64,000 nt of DNA from Sphingomonas sp. R647. Lineage in GTDB: Bacteria > Pseudomonadota > Alphaproteobacteria > Sphingomonadales > Sphingomonadaceae. The stretch lies in contig NZ_JAIQXT010000003.1 in NCBI RefSeq assembly GCF_020177055.1, forward strand, positions 552,070 to 616,069, written 5' to 3'. Positions within the stretch are counted from its first letter, which is position 1; every line of letters starts with the position of its first letter. Below the pieces are notes generated by a model, which was not told the DNA's origin, ran no database searches, and saw nothing but the letters and a program-made list of their open reading frames with translations. Both the position numbers and the translations under genes were made by a program. Positions 52,212 to 61,379 of the stretch are shown one piece after another.

Positions 52212-53513
52212 TCAATCATTCTCGCTCGCCTTGTAGACCGCGACGTCCATCTCGCCCTCCCAGCGGGCGACGGCGGTGGCGATCGAGAGGTCGGAGGTGA
52301 CGTTGGGGATGGTGCGGATCATGTCGAGGATGCGGTCGAACGGCAGGATGAAGCCGACGACGATCGCGGTCTGTTCGGGCGTGATGCCGATCGCGTGGAG
52401 CACGGCGGCGAGGACGAACAGCGAGCCCGATGGGACCGGCGCGACGCCCATCGCGACGATGGTGGTGGTGGCGGCGATCACCAGATAATCGGCCATGCTG
52501 AGGTCGACGCCGAATGCCTGCGCCGAAAACAGCGTGAGCATCGCGACATACATCGCCGCGCCGTCCATGCCGATCGTTGCGCCAAGCGGGAGCACGGTCG
52601 AAGCCACGGGAGGCGAGACGCCGAGGTTGCGCTCGGCGACGCGGATTGCGACCGGGAGGGTGGCGCTGCTCGACGAGGTCGAGAAGCCGACCATGATCGC
52701 GTCGGCGATGCCGCGGAAGAAGGGGAGCGGCGGGAGCCACGCCATCAGCCGCACGACGATGACACCGTGGATCAGCAGGGTGACGATCGCCGAGCCGACC
52801 ACGACGCACAGGCCGAGTTTGAGCACCGCGATGAAGCTGGACGGGCCGGTGGTGCCCATCACGACTGCAATGAGCGCGAACACGCCGAATGGGGCGGTTT
52901 CCATCACGAAGCCGACGATCTTGAGCATCACTTCGGAGCCGGCATTGAGCAGCTGGCGCACCGGTTCGCCGCCCTTGCCCGCCGCGATCACGCCCGCGCC
53001 GACGAGGATCGCGAAGAAGATCACCGCCAGCGTCTTGCCCTGTGCCATCGCGCCGATCGGATTGTCCGGGATGATCTCCATGAACATCTGCGCGGTGTCG
53101 GGCGGGGTGCCCATCGCCTTGGGGATCGCGCCGGCGAAACTTGCGCCGAGACCCGGGGCGATGAGGGTGGCGACGATCAGGCCGGTGGTGACGGCGAGTG
53201 CGGTGGTGAAGACGTACATCGCCAGCGTCTTGACGCCGATACTGCCGAGCCGCTTCGGGTCGGCGAGTGCGGCGACGCCCGAGGCGATCGTCAGGAACAC
53301 GAGCGGCACGACCAGCATGCGGATCAGGCGGACGAAGGCGGTGCCGATCCAGCCGATCGCGGTCGCGCCCTCACCCCAGGCGATGCCGACTGCCGCGCCG
53401 AGGACGAGCGCGGCGAGGATGCGCTTCCACAATGCGACGCCGAACCACCAGGCGAAGGCGCGCTTGATCGGGCCGCGGCGTTCGGCGGGTTCGGGCATGG
53501 TGATGTCGGTCAT
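52212..53513 (-). CDS. Dicarboxylate/amino acid:cation symporter (DAACS)
   Basis: 433 residues of the glutamate/DAACS family, secondary sodium- or proton-coupled uptake of dicarboxylates, Glu/Asp or neutral amino acids. Signature pieces: IRMLVVPLVFLTIASGV, TSSSSATLPVAI (serine-rich re-entrant loop), VLPLGATIGMDGAAMYVAM and GFILPFDRILDMIRTIPNVTSD, about ten membrane segments including re-entrant loops. Start ATG at 53513 overlaps the deacylase stop (ATGA); an earlier ATG at 53528 is possible. It would carry the amino acid released by the exported deacylase into the cell; substrate specificity is not readable. Confidence 0.93.
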   Translation of the reverse strand: MTDITMPEPAERRGPIKRAFAWWFGVALWKRILAALVLGAAVGIAWGEGATAIGWIGTAFVRLIRMLVVPLVFLTIASGVAALADPKRLGSIGVKTLAMYVFTTALAVTTGLIVATLIAPGLGASFAGAIPKAMGTPPDTAQMFMEIIPDNPIGAMAQGKTLAVIFFAILVGAGVIAAGKGGEPVRQLLNAGSEVMLKIVGFVMETAPFGVFALIAVVMGTTGPSSFIAVLKLGLCVVVGSAIVTLLIHGVIVVRLMAWLPPLPFFRGIADAIMVGFSTSSSSATLPVAIRVAERNLGVSPPVASTVLPLGATIGMDGAAMYVAMLTLFSAQAFGVDLSMADYLVIAATTTIVAMGVAPVPSGSLFVLAAVLHAIGITPEQTAIVVGFILPFDRILDMIRTIPNVTSDLSIATAVARWEGEMDVAVYKASEND

Positions 53514-55096
53514 GCGGGGCAGGTCCATTCGGGTTGGCGCGGTTTGGGTAAGGGGCGACCGGCGAGGGTGCCGGTGAGCTGGCCCTTGTCCACCGCGAAC
53601 CGGCCATTGACCAGCACGTAGCGTACGCCGGTGCTGGGTTCGTCGGGCCGGTCATAGGTGGCGCGTTCGGCGTAGTTGGCAGAATCGACGATCGTGATGT
53701 CGGCGAACTTGCCCGGCGCAAGGATGCCGCGATCGGGCAGGCCGAGGATCTGCGCGGTCTGGGCCGACGAGCGCTGGACAAAGCGTTCGGGCGACATCAG
53801 CTTTGCCTCGCGGGCGAACATGCGCCAGCCGCGTGCGAAGCTGCCCATGCGGCGCGGGTGGCCGTTGGTGGCGTCGGAGGACGTGACGACCCAGCTCTGG
53901 CGGGCGAAGGCGTCGATGTCGCGCTGGGTCATGTTGAAGCTGGCGATGCTGGTGCCGGGATCGGCGATCAGGATGCGTGCGGCTGCGTCGAGCGGGTCGA
54001 GCTGCCATTGCGCGGCGAGGGCGTCGAGGCGTTGGCCCTTGTGGGGACCGCTGACCAGCAGGATGGCGTGCGCGCCGCCGCGGATGCGGAGTTGTTCGGC
54101 CATGTCCTTGCGGAGTTGCGGTTCGAGCGTTTTGAGGTTGGCGACCATCGCGGGCGCGCCGCCATCCTGCGCGCGGCGCGGGACGAGTGCGGCGGCGAGC
54201 GAGGTGCTGGAGGCTTCCCACGGATATTGGTCGGCGGTGATGGTGACGCCGGATTTCTGCGCCGTCTGGATATGGGCGATGACCTTGGGGGCCATGCCCT
54301 GGACGTCGGCGCCGAGCGCCTTGATATGGGCGATGTGCAGCGGGAGCTTGGCTTCGCGGGCAATGGCGATGGCTTCGTCGATCGCGGGGATCAGGCCGAT
54401 ACTGGCGCTGCCCTCGTCGCGGAGATGGGTTTCGTAGATACCGTTATGGCGACCCGCGACTGCGGCGAGCGCGGTGACTTCGGGCGTTTTGGCGAAGCTT
54501 TGCGGGGCGTAATAGAGGCCGGCGGACAGGCCGAGCGCGCCGTCGCACATCGCGCGGGCGACGTGCCCCTTCATCGTGTCGAGCTCGGCGGGGGTGGGGG
54601 CACGGTCACGGTTCCCGACGACCTTGAGCCGGATTTCGCCGAAGCCGGTGAAGCTGGCGACATTGGGCCCGGTGGGATTGGCGGTGAGGCGCGCGAAAAG
54701 GGCCGCGATGTCGCTGTCGCCGCCGCCGTCATTGCCGATGGCGATGCTGGTGACGCCTTGCAGCAGATGGTTGGCAAGCTGGCGCCGCGCCGCATCGGGG
54801 GAGCGGGCGTCGGGGCCGCTATGCGTGTGCGGGTCGATGAAGCCGGGGGTGACGGTGAGGCCCGCGGCGTCGAGGGTGCGCCGCGCGGTGATCCCGCGCG
54901 GACGCTGGCCGATATAGAGGATGCGGTCGCCGTCCACGCCGATCTCCGCCACCCGCGCCGGGGTGCCGGTGCCGTCGATGACCTGGCCGTTGGTGATGAC
55001 CAGGTCGATCGTGCGGGGTGCGGGAACCCGGTCCTGCCCCGCCCCGATGGGCAGGAGCAGGAGCGGGGCCGCGAGAACGCGGACGGCGCGACGCAT
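53510..55096 (-). CDS. Exported N-acyl-D-amino-acid deacylase (D-aminoacylase family)
   Basis: 528 residues with a signal peptide (VLAAPLLLLPIGAGQ). Metallo-dependent amidohydrolase: LVITNGQVIDGTGTPA, then GFIDPHTHSGPD with metal ligands His90 and His92, HLRDEGSASIGL, LHIAHIKALG, HPRRMGSFARGWRMF and GILAPGKFADITIVD, the end typical of D-aminoacylases/N-acyl-D-glutamate deacylases. Cleaves an N-acyl group from a D-amino acid, here in the periplasm. Start ATG at 55096 overlaps the TonB receptor stop (TGATG). Neighbours (receptor, symporter, D-amino acid dehydrogenase) support a D-amino acid pathway. A role on other N-substituted amino acids or peptides is possible. Confidence 0.88.
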   Translation of the reverse strand: MRRAVRVLAAPLLLLPIGAGQDRVPAPRTIDLVITNGQVIDGTGTPARVAEIGVDGDRILYIGQRPRGITARRTLDAAGLTVTPGFIDPHTHSGPDARSPDAARRQLANHLLQGVTSIAIGNDGGGDSDIAALFARLTANPTGPNVASFTGFGEIRLKVVGNRDRAPTPAELDTMKGHVARAMCDGALGLSAGLYYAPQSFAKTPEVTALAAVAGRHNGIYETHLRDEGSASIGLIPAIDEAIAIAREAKLPLHIAHIKALGADVQGMAPKVIAHIQTAQKSGVTITADQYPWEASSTSLAAALVPRRAQDGGAPAMVANLKTLEPQLRKDMAEQLRIRGGAHAILLVSGPHKGQRLDALAAQWQLDPLDAAARILIADPGTSIASFNMTQRDIDAFARQSWVVTSSDATNGHPRRMGSFARGWRMFAREAKLMSPERFVQRSSAQTAQILGLPDRGILAPGKFADITIVDSANYAERATYDRPDEPSTGVRYVLVNGRFAVDKGQLTGTLAGRPLPKPRQPEWTCPA

Positions 55097-58000
55097 CAGA
55101 AGCGCTTGCTGACCGAGAAATAGATCTGGCGGCCGCGGTTGCTGTAGAGATCGCCGATATAGCCGTTGCTGTTATCGGCGATCGGAGCGAGCGTGTTGAA
55201 CAGATTGCGTGCACCGACGCGCAGACGCAGACTGTCCATTGGCCCGCCATCGACCTCATATTGCGCATAGAGGCTGTGGGTCATGTAGTCGTCGACGCGG
55301 AAGCGGGTGCCGTCCGCCAGCGAGGCCGAGGTGTCGGTGACTTCGCCGACATAGCCGCCATAATAGCCGATGCCGAAGCCGTCATAGCGCCAGGTGACGC
55401 TGGCCGACGCACGCCATTTCGGACGGCCATTCTGTTCGACCAGATCCTGCGCGCCGGCGATGATGATCGAGGGATCAATGTTTCCTGCTGCCTGCGCATC
55501 GACCAGCGCCTGTGCCGCAGGCCCCGGCACCTGATAGAATTCGAGCAGACGGGCGGCGTTCACGCGGACGCTGAAGTCGCCGATGCCGGTGTCCTTGACC
55601 TGATAATAGACCCCAAGGTCATAGCCCCGCACCGCGCGTGGCGAGAGGTTGGTGTAGTTGTCGATGACCTGGATCACGCGACCGACCGGAGCGATGCCGG
55701 AGCCGGTGAAGTCGAGAATTTCCTGCGGCGTCGGGGCGGCGCGCTGAACATTGGGGTTGGACGAACCCTGCAGACGCAGCAGATAGTCGAGGATCAGCGC
55801 ATTGCCATCACCGAACAGGCCGATCACGCTCTTCTGGCGGATTTCCCAATAATCGGCGGTGAAGGTCAGGCGACCCGCCTTGCCCATGTTGAGCTGGTAG
55901 GTGCCGCCCAGCGACAGGCTGTCCGATTCCTCGGGGGTCAGATCCTGGCTGCCCGAGCGGTTGCTGACGACGCCCTGGCTGCGCGTGCAGGCATCGAAGT
56001 TGGCGATGCGACCGGCACGGAAATCAGCTTCGCACTTCACCCAGTCGGTGCGCGTGTTCGACCGCTGAATGCCGTTTTCGAACAGCTGGGGCAGGTTCGG
56101 TGCACGGAAGCCCTGCGACCAGCTGCCGCGCAGCTGGAAGTTGGCGAAGGGGTACCAGGATGCAGCGACCTTGGGCTTCGCGACGGTATTGAACCCCTGA
56201 TAGGATTCGACGCGCCCGGCGAGCTGGAGATCGAGCGAGCGGATCAGCGGCACGTTCATGTCGGGCGCGACCAGTGGCACCGCGAATTCGAGGAAGCCCG
56301 AGATGGTGTCGCGCGAACCGCCGCTGTCCGGCGTCGGGCTGGCGCCCATCGTGTCGCTGCCGTTCGAGCTGCCGTCGAGCGCGACGAAGCGGATCGTGCC
56401 ATCCAGACGGTCGTCGCGGTCGTCGGCAAAGGTTTCGTGCCGGAACTCGACGCCCGCCGCCATGCCGACGCGGCCACCCGGCAGGGTGAACAGGTCGTTC
56501 TTGCTGATCTTGAAATCGCCCATCGCCAGCTCGGTCGTGCTGACGCGGCCGATATCGACCACGAAGCTGTCGATGATCGCCTGTGAGTTGGGGGAGCTGT
56601 CGTAGCGACCGGGGTTCAGCGGATCGCCGCCGTTGAACGGGTTGTAGGCGCTGGCGTCAGTGCGGCTGAGTGCCTCCTGAAACTTGGTCAGGCTGACCGT
56701 GCGCATGCTGTCGGCAGTGCGGGCGCGCGAATAGAGCGCGGCGCTGTCGAAATCGAAGCCGAGCACTTCACCCCGGAACCCGGCGAGGAACCGGGTGGTG
56801 TCGTTGCGGACATTGACGACCAGCGGGCCGGCATCGACCGGGCGATAGTCGATCAGTTCGATCGGCACGCCAGTGGTGGCGACGCCGGAGAGGCCGGGGA
56901 TGCGGAACGCGCTGCCGGTCGGGCCGAACGGGTTGTAATAGCCGTTGGCGGGGATGATCAGCCGCTGGCTGGCGAGTGCGGTATCCTGCTCGCGTTGCGA
57001 CTGGAAATCAGCGCGATACCAGCCGGCTTCGGCGAAGAATTCGATGCCGCTGTCGAATTCATGGTTGAAGAAGCCGAACAGGTTGATGCGGTCGTTGCGG
57101 CCCATGATCGTACGGACATCGTTGATGTCGTATTTCAGGTTGTTGTCGGTCGAGGCGGTCGACAGCGAGCTGTTGTCGAAGCAGGTCCCGGCATAGCCGC
57201 TGGCGACGATGCAACCTTCGTTCGTGTTCGGCTGAATGTGGAAGATGCCGCTGCTGGTCAGCGAGGTGCCGTTGACCGTCGCGGTGGTGGTCGATGCGAC
57301 GAACGAGTTGGTCAGCCGCTGGAACTCACCCCAGATGCTGTCGACCGAGGTGTTGTCGAAATCGGTATCGTTGGCGAACGGCGTTCCGGCAACCAGCGGG
57401 CGCAGGTCGGCCGAGCGCGAGTTGCGGCGGTCGCGGGCGTAGAGCGGGTCGCGGTGGTTGTAGGAGCCGAATACCGAGATGTTCGACTTGCCGCCGTTGA
57501 AGCGATGCCCCGCCTCGAACGCGAACTCGGCCTCGATCTGCCCCGAATCCTCGGTGAAGCCGATTTCGGCGGTGGTGCGCAGGCCGCGGAAATTGTCCTT
57601 GAGCACGGTGTTGATCACGCCCGCGACCGCGTCCGAGCCATAGATCGCCGCAGCGCCGTCGAGCAGCACCTCGACCCGGCGCACGCCCATCACGGGAATC
57701 GTGTTGGTGTTGACGCTCTGCACCGGAACGAGGTTCTCGCTCTGGGTGCCGGGGTGGAGGACCATGCGGCGGCCGTTGAGCAGGACCAGCGTGTTGCCGG
57801 TGCCGAGTGCGCGCAGGTTGATCGAGGCGGTGTCGCCGCGCGCGTCGTTGATGCCGCCTGCGTCGCGGCTTTCGTTGAAGGCGACGTCGCCGGCCTGGGG
57901 GATCGAGCGGAACAGATCGTCACCGCTGGTGGCGGCGGCGGCGGCGATGTCATCTTCGTTCAGCACGGTGACGGGCAGCGCGCCGGCTACGTCCGCGCCC

Positions 58001-58152
58001 TTGATCTGCGAGCCGATGACGACGACTTCCTCGGTCGTATCGTCCTGAACATCGGCGGCGGTCTGGGGTGCATCCTGGGCGATTGCTGCGGTGGCGGTGG
58101 CGAGGAGCGAGATGCTGCCCAACAGCCCTGCGATCCGGATCTTGGTCTTCAT
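55096..58152 (-). CDS. TonB-dependent receptor, 1018 residues
   Basis: Outer-membrane importer. Signal peptide (LLGSISLLATATAAIAQ), a TonB-box-type VVVIGSQI (about 43-50), plug domain (DDIAAAAATSGDDLFRSIPQ, SINLRALGTGNTLVLLNGRRM, VNTNTIPVMGVRRVEVLLDG, AIYGSDAVAGVINTVLK) and a long barrel ending in Phe (YFSVSKRF). The 'RALGTGNTLVLLNGRR' plug type is that of the large receptors sphingomonads use for carbohydrates, peptides and other polymers. It is encoded directly upstream of the exported deacylase gene (TGATG), and 53 bases after the D-amino acid dehydrogenase, so the ligand is probably an acylated amino acid or peptide. Confidence 0.93.
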   Translation of the reverse strand: MKTKIRIAGLLGSISLLATATAAIAQDAPQTAADVQDDTTEEVVVIGSQIKGADVAGALPVTVLNEDDIAAAAATSGDDLFRSIPQAGDVAFNESRDAGGINDARGDTASINLRALGTGNTLVLLNGRRMVLHPGTQSENLVPVQSVNTNTIPVMGVRRVEVLLDGAAAIYGSDAVAGVINTVLKDNFRGLRTTAEIGFTEDSGQIEAEFAFEAGHRFNGGKSNISVFGSYNHRDPLYARDRRNSRSADLRPLVAGTPFANDTDFDNTSVDSIWGEFQRLTNSFVASTTTATVNGTSLTSSGIFHIQPNTNEGCIVASGYAGTCFDNSSLSTASTDNNLKYDINDVRTIMGRNDRINLFGFFNHEFDSGIEFFAEAGWYRADFQSQREQDTALASQRLIIPANGYYNPFGPTGSAFRIPGLSGVATTGVPIELIDYRPVDAGPLVVNVRNDTTRFLAGFRGEVLGFDFDSAALYSRARTADSMRTVSLTKFQEALSRTDASAYNPFNGGDPLNPGRYDSSPNSQAIIDSFVVDIGRVSTTELAMGDFKISKNDLFTLPGGRVGMAAGVEFRHETFADDRDDRLDGTIRFVALDGSSNGSDTMGASPTPDSGGSRDTISGFLEFAVPLVAPDMNVPLIRSLDLQLAGRVESYQGFNTVAKPKVAASWYPFANFQLRGSWSQGFRAPNLPQLFENGIQRSNTRTDWVKCEADFRAGRIANFDACTRSQGVVSNRSGSQDLTPEESDSLSLGGTYQLNMGKAGRLTFTADYWEIRQKSVIGLFGDGNALILDYLLRLQGSSNPNVQRAAPTPQEILDFTGSGIAPVGRVIQVIDNYTNLSPRAVRGYDLGVYYQVKDTGIGDFSVRVNAARLLEFYQVPGPAAQALVDAQAAGNIDPSIIIAGAQDLVEQNGRPKWRASASVTWRYDGFGIGYYGGYVGEVTDTSASLADGTRFRVDDYMTHSLYAQYEVDGGPMDSLRLRVGARNLFNTLAPIADNSNGYIGDLYSNRGRQIYFSVSKRF

Positions 58153-58205
58153 GGTCGTTTCTTCCCTGTTCCCAGTTATTATCTGCCTTGGCGTCTGGTG
58201 CGCCT

Positions 58206-59423
58206 TCAGCCCCTCTCTTCGATGATCTCCGCGACGCGTTCTGCGCTGCCGGCGGCGTAGGTCCAGCCCAATGCGCCATGCCCGGTCGCCGCGATCACGC
58301 CCGGCGCGATGGTCCGGGTGATCGGCAGCGAGTTCGGGGTCATCGGTCGCAGGCCGGCCCAGCTCGACTCTATTTGGTCATAATCGGCAGCCTGAGGCAA
58401 CGCCGCGCGCGCACTGTCGACCAGCACACGCAGGCGTGCCGGTTCGACGCGGGTGTCGCGCTTGCCCAGCTCGGCGAGGCCCGCGATTCGCATACGGTTG
58501 CCGATGCGCGCGAACACGACGCGGTTGGAGACATCCGTGATGCTGGCGCTGGGCGCGGCGGCGCCGGGCGGCAGGGTGATCGAATAGCCCTTCATCGGCT
58601 GAATCGGCAGGCGCACGCCGAGCTGGTGGGCGAGGCGGGTCGAGCCGGTGCCGGCGGCGAGGATGATCCGGTCGGCCCCGACGCGCGTGCCGTCGCTGGT
58701 GACGAGCGCGGGGCCGGAGCCGTTGGACAGGATGCGGTCGATGCCGGTGCCCATCATCGAGCTGCCACCCGCGCGCAGCAGCGCATCGTGCGCGCTGACG
58801 CAGAAGCGGTGGGGGTCGCCGACCTCCTCGTCACGGGTGTGCAGCGCGCCGACGATCGACTCGCGGATCGGGGCGAGCATCGGTTCGGCGGCGACCGCGC
58901 CGTCGGGGTCGAGGATCGACTGGCTGACGCCATGCGCGGCCTTGAGTGCGGCCATCTCCTGCGCTGCGGCGAACGAGGCGGCGCTGCGGTAGAGGTGGAT
59001 CTTGCCGGGTGCGCCATGCCCGAAATCGAGCGCGTGGCGTGCGGCAAGGCCGGCGAGCGCGGCGCGCGAACGGGCGGCGAGGTCGAGGCCCGCGACGGTG
59101 TTGTCGCGGAAGCGCGCGGCAGTGCCGTTGCGGAGAAAGGCGAACGCCCAGGCGATGAAGTCGGGGTCGAGCCGCACATGGAAGCGCAGCGCGCGATCGA
59201 GGCCGAGCAGCACGCGTGGGATCTGCGCCAGCGTCGAGGGGCTGGCGAGCGCGTCTGTGTAGCCATAGCTGAGCTGCGCGCCATTGGCGAAGGACGTGCC
59301 GAGGCCCGGGCCCTTGGCGGAATCGATCACGGTGACGCGGTGGCCGCGCTCGGTCAGCGTCAGCGCCGTCGCCATGCCGACCACGCCCGCACCCAGCACG
59401 ATCACTTCGCGCGGGACGGTCAT
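58206..59423 (-). CDS. D-amino acid dehydrogenase (DadA-like FAD oxidoreductase)
   Basis: 405 residues. VIVLGAGVVGMATALTLTERGHRVTVID (FAD dinucleotide-binding) starts the protein, with GTSFANGAQLSYGYTDALASP, the usual second block of DadA, and RPMTPNSLPITRT and GHGALGWTYAAGSAERVAEII at the end. It oxidises D-amino acids to keto acids, delivering electrons to the respiratory chain. Start ATG at 59423 after GGAG. Located between the LysR regulator and the TonB receptor; a candidate operator lies upstream at 59476-59496. Distinguishing it from related glycine/D-amino acid oxidases is not certain from sequence alone. Confidence 0.88.
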   Translation of the reverse strand: MTVPREVIVLGAGVVGMATALTLTERGHRVTVIDSAKGPGLGTSFANGAQLSYGYTDALASPSTLAQIPRVLLGLDRALRFHVRLDPDFIAWAFAFLRNGTAARFRDNTVAGLDLAARSRAALAGLAARHALDFGHGAPGKIHLYRSAASFAAAQEMAALKAAHGVSQSILDPDGAVAAEPMLAPIRESIVGALHTRDEEVGDPHRFCVSAHDALLRAGGSSMMGTGIDRILSNGSGPALVTSDGTRVGADRIILAAGTGSTRLAHQLGVRLPIQPMKGYSITLPPGAAAPSASITDVSNRVVFARIGNRMRIAGLAELGKRDTRVEPARLRVLVDSARAALPQAADYDQIESSWAGLRPMTPNSLPITRTIAPGVIAATGHGALGWTYAAGSAERVAEIIEERG

Positions 59424-59475
59424 GCCGCCAGCTCCGGGTTCCGGTCGATCAGAATGCGTCTTCCCCCTGCATCGC

Positions 59476-59496
59476 GATTGGATGGACATTCCAATC
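59476..59496 (-). promoter_or_regulatory. Candidate LysR-type operator upstream of the D-amino acid dehydrogenase
   Basis: Perfect inverted repeat GATTGGA-N7-TCCAATC (59476-59482, 59490-59496), 53 bases before the dehydrogenase start, in the 149-bp spacer between it and the lysR gene. Its arm and spacing fit a LysR-type recognition site, but no T-N11-A consensus could be confirmed. Confidence 0.45.
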
Positions 59497-59572
59497 GTGC
59501 TCCCGAATGCGACATTAAAGTTCACGCCGCAGACGAAAAGCGCGCATTCGCTGCTTAAGGTATAGACTTTGG

Positions 59573-60469
59573 TTATGGCTTGGCGCGGTTTTCCTCAAGC
59601 ACTTGCTGGAAGGTGCGCAGGAAGGCGTGGGCGGCGCGCGAGGGCTGGCGCTCCTCGAGCGTGACCCAGGAGATGGTGAAGCGCAGCGGCGGGTTGGTCG
59701 GCAGCCAGGTGAAGCCGGGCGCGCGCCAGGCGCGGGCGGTGAATTCGTCGATCACGGTCACGCCGCGCTCAAGCTGGGCGAGGCGGGCGGCGATGAAGAA
59801 GGTCTGCACCGATACGGTTTCGCGAAAGGCGATGCCGCGTGCGCGGGCGGCTTCGGTCAGCACTGCGCCGATCGGCCCGGCGGCGGCGACGCCGATGACG
59901 TCGCGGTCGGCGAGCTGTTCGAGCGGGAAGCGCTCGCCGGGATCGGGGAACATGCCCTCGGGGTACTGCACCACGAGTTCACCCTCTGCCATCGCCTCGC
60001 GCGCCAGCCGGGGATGCGGGGGCGGGGTGTAGGCGATAGCGAGGTCGAGTTCGCGTTCGATCAACGAACGCAGCAGGTCGTCATGGTGGTGGGTATGCAC
60101 CTCGAACGTCACGCGCGGCCAGTCGCGGCGGAACAGCGCCATCGCCTGAGGCACCATGTCGAGCGCGAGGCTGGGGACGATGCCGAGCCGGATATGCCCG
60201 CCGCCCGAATGCGACAGGTTGCGCGCGGTGAGCTGAAGCGTGCCGAGCCGGTCGAACAGGTCGCCCGCCTCGCGCATCAGCGCATGCGCCTCATCGGTCG
60301 GGATCAGGCGGCCGCGCGACAGCTGGAACAGGCGAAAGCCGAGATTGTCCTCGGCATGGTGCAGCGTCTTGGACACCGAGGGTTGCGAGACGCCGAGCGC
60401 GCGCGCCGCCGCGCTGATCGAGCCGTGCTGATAGACGGCGTGGACGATTTCGAGCTGGCGCAGGCGCAT
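59573..60469 (-). CDS. LysR-family transcriptional regulator
   Basis: 298 residues. N-terminal winged helix-turn-helix (MRLRQLEIVHAVYQHGSISAAARALGVSQPSVSKTLHHAEDNLGFRLFQ, 1-50) and a C-terminal effector-binding domain (about 90-295). Likely controls the D-amino acid/TonB operon that follows. It begins 9 bases after the stop of the dioxygenase gene, so it belongs to the same transcript or to one starting just upstream. Effector unknown; a D-amino acid or its acyl derivative is a reasonable guess. Confidence 0.93.
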   Translation of the reverse strand: MRLRQLEIVHAVYQHGSISAAARALGVSQPSVSKTLHHAEDNLGFRLFQLSRGRLIPTDEAHALMREAGDLFDRLGTLQLTARNLSHSGGGHIRLGIVPSLALDMVPQAMALFRRDWPRVTFEVHTHHHDDLLRSLIERELDLAIAYTPPPHPRLAREAMAEGELVVQYPEGMFPDPGERFPLEQLADRDVIGVAAAGPIGAVLTEAARARGIAFRETVSVQTFFIAARLAQLERGVTVIDEFTARAWRAPGFTWLPTNPPLRFTISWVTLEERQPSRAAHAFLRTFQQVLEENRAKP

Positions 60470-60478
60470 CAGGCCGGT

Positions 60479-61303
60479 TCAGACATAATGGGGTTCGGGG
60501 TTTTCGTGCAGCGCCTCGTAATGGACCAGCACCGGCTCCGGGCCGAGCGGGACGGGCTGGCCGTCGCGGAAGGCCCATTCGCCGCGGTCGCAATCGGCCG
60601 CGCTGACATAGCCGTTGATGTAGAGGCGGCGCTGGTGATCGGCGGTGTTGCGACCCGATCCGTGGACCAGATAGGGGCTCCACATCGCGATATCGCCGGG
60701 CTCCATTTCGAGATCGATGACGGCGGCGGGGTCGATCCCGGCGGCGAGCAGGGCGTCGTCGCTCATCTCGTTCCCCAGCACTTCGGTCGAGGTGTCGAGC
60801 GCGAGCGGGCCGGCGCGGTGGCTGTTGGGGATCATCCGCATCGCTCCGCTGGCCCGCGTGTGCGGGTCGATCGCGAGGCCGGTCTGGATGTAGGAACTGC
60901 CGAGGTTGCGATAGGCGTCGTCGGGTTTGCGGAAGCGCGAATCCTGGTGCCAGGCGAAGTCGCCCTTCGACCCCGGCGCCTTCCAGTGAAGCTGGTTGAT
61001 GATCTGCTTGAGGTCGCCGCCGATCAGCGGGGACAGCAGGTCGACCCAGCGCGGATCGAGGCGGACGGCGTTGAGCACCGCGCTGTGGTAGGACGGCCAT
61101 TGCACCATCGGTACGAGCGGCGTGCCGTCGTCGGCCGGGCGGACGTTGTAGAACAGATTGCCGTGCCGGAAGCTGCGGCCATGGGCGATGCCCTCGGCAT
61201 GGACGGCATCGACCGCCCCGCCGATCCGGGCGATTTCATCGGGTGAAAAGACGCCGCGAACAATGGCATAGCCGTGCTCGTGATACTGGGCGACATGATC
61301 CAT
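60479..61303 (-). CDS. Phytanoyl-CoA dioxygenase family protein
   Basis: 274 residues, non-haem Fe(II)/2-oxoglutarate-dependent dioxygenase of the PhyH type: GYAIVRGVFSPDEIARI, then AWHQDSRFRK with His119 and Asp121, and YLVHGSGRN with the distal His214; RRLYINGY carries the 2-oxoglutarate-binding Arg region. Hydroxylates an unknown substrate. First gene of the co-oriented cluster and 9 bases before the regulator. Its leader holds a hairpin covering the ribosome site. Whether it acts in the D-amino acid pathway (for example on an acyl or amino acid side chain) is unknown. Confidence 0.9.
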   Translation of the reverse strand: MDHVAQYHEHGYAIVRGVFSPDEIARIGGAVDAVHAEGIAHGRSFRHGNLFYNVRPADDGTPLVPMVQWPSYHSAVLNAVRLDPRWVDLLSPLIGGDLKQIINQLHWKAPGSKGDFAWHQDSRFRKPDDAYRNLGSSYIQTGLAIDPHTRASGAMRMIPNSHRAGPLALDTSTEVLGNEMSDDALLAAGIDPAAVIDLEMEPGDIAMWSPYLVHGSGRNTADHQRRLYINGYVSAADCDRGEWAFRDGQPVPLGPEPVLVHYEALHENPEPHYV

Positions 61304-61305
61304 GG

Positions 61306-61339
61306 AAGCCTCCGCGTACGCGTTGTGCGTGCGAGGCTT
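61306..61339 (-). promoter_or_regulatory. Leader hairpin covering the ribosome site of the dioxygenase gene
   Basis: AAGCCTC (61306-61312) pairs with GAGGCTT (61333-61339); on the minus strand the proximal arm contains the GGAGG Shine-Dalgarno 5 bases before the ATG at 61303. A seven-base stem with a long, itself partly palindromic loop could gate translation. Confidence 0.4.
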
Positions 61340-61348
61340 TCACTGGAG

Positions 61349-61367
61349 CGGGGTTGCGTCAACCCCG
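61349..61367 (-). terminator. Hairpin after the small lipoprotein gene
   Basis: CGGGGTTG (61349-61356), 3-base loop, CAACCCCG (61360-61367), 12 bases after the stop of the 55-residue lipoprotein gene. No clear T-run, so modest confidence. Confidence 0.5.
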
Positions 61368-61379
61368 TGACGGTACGGG

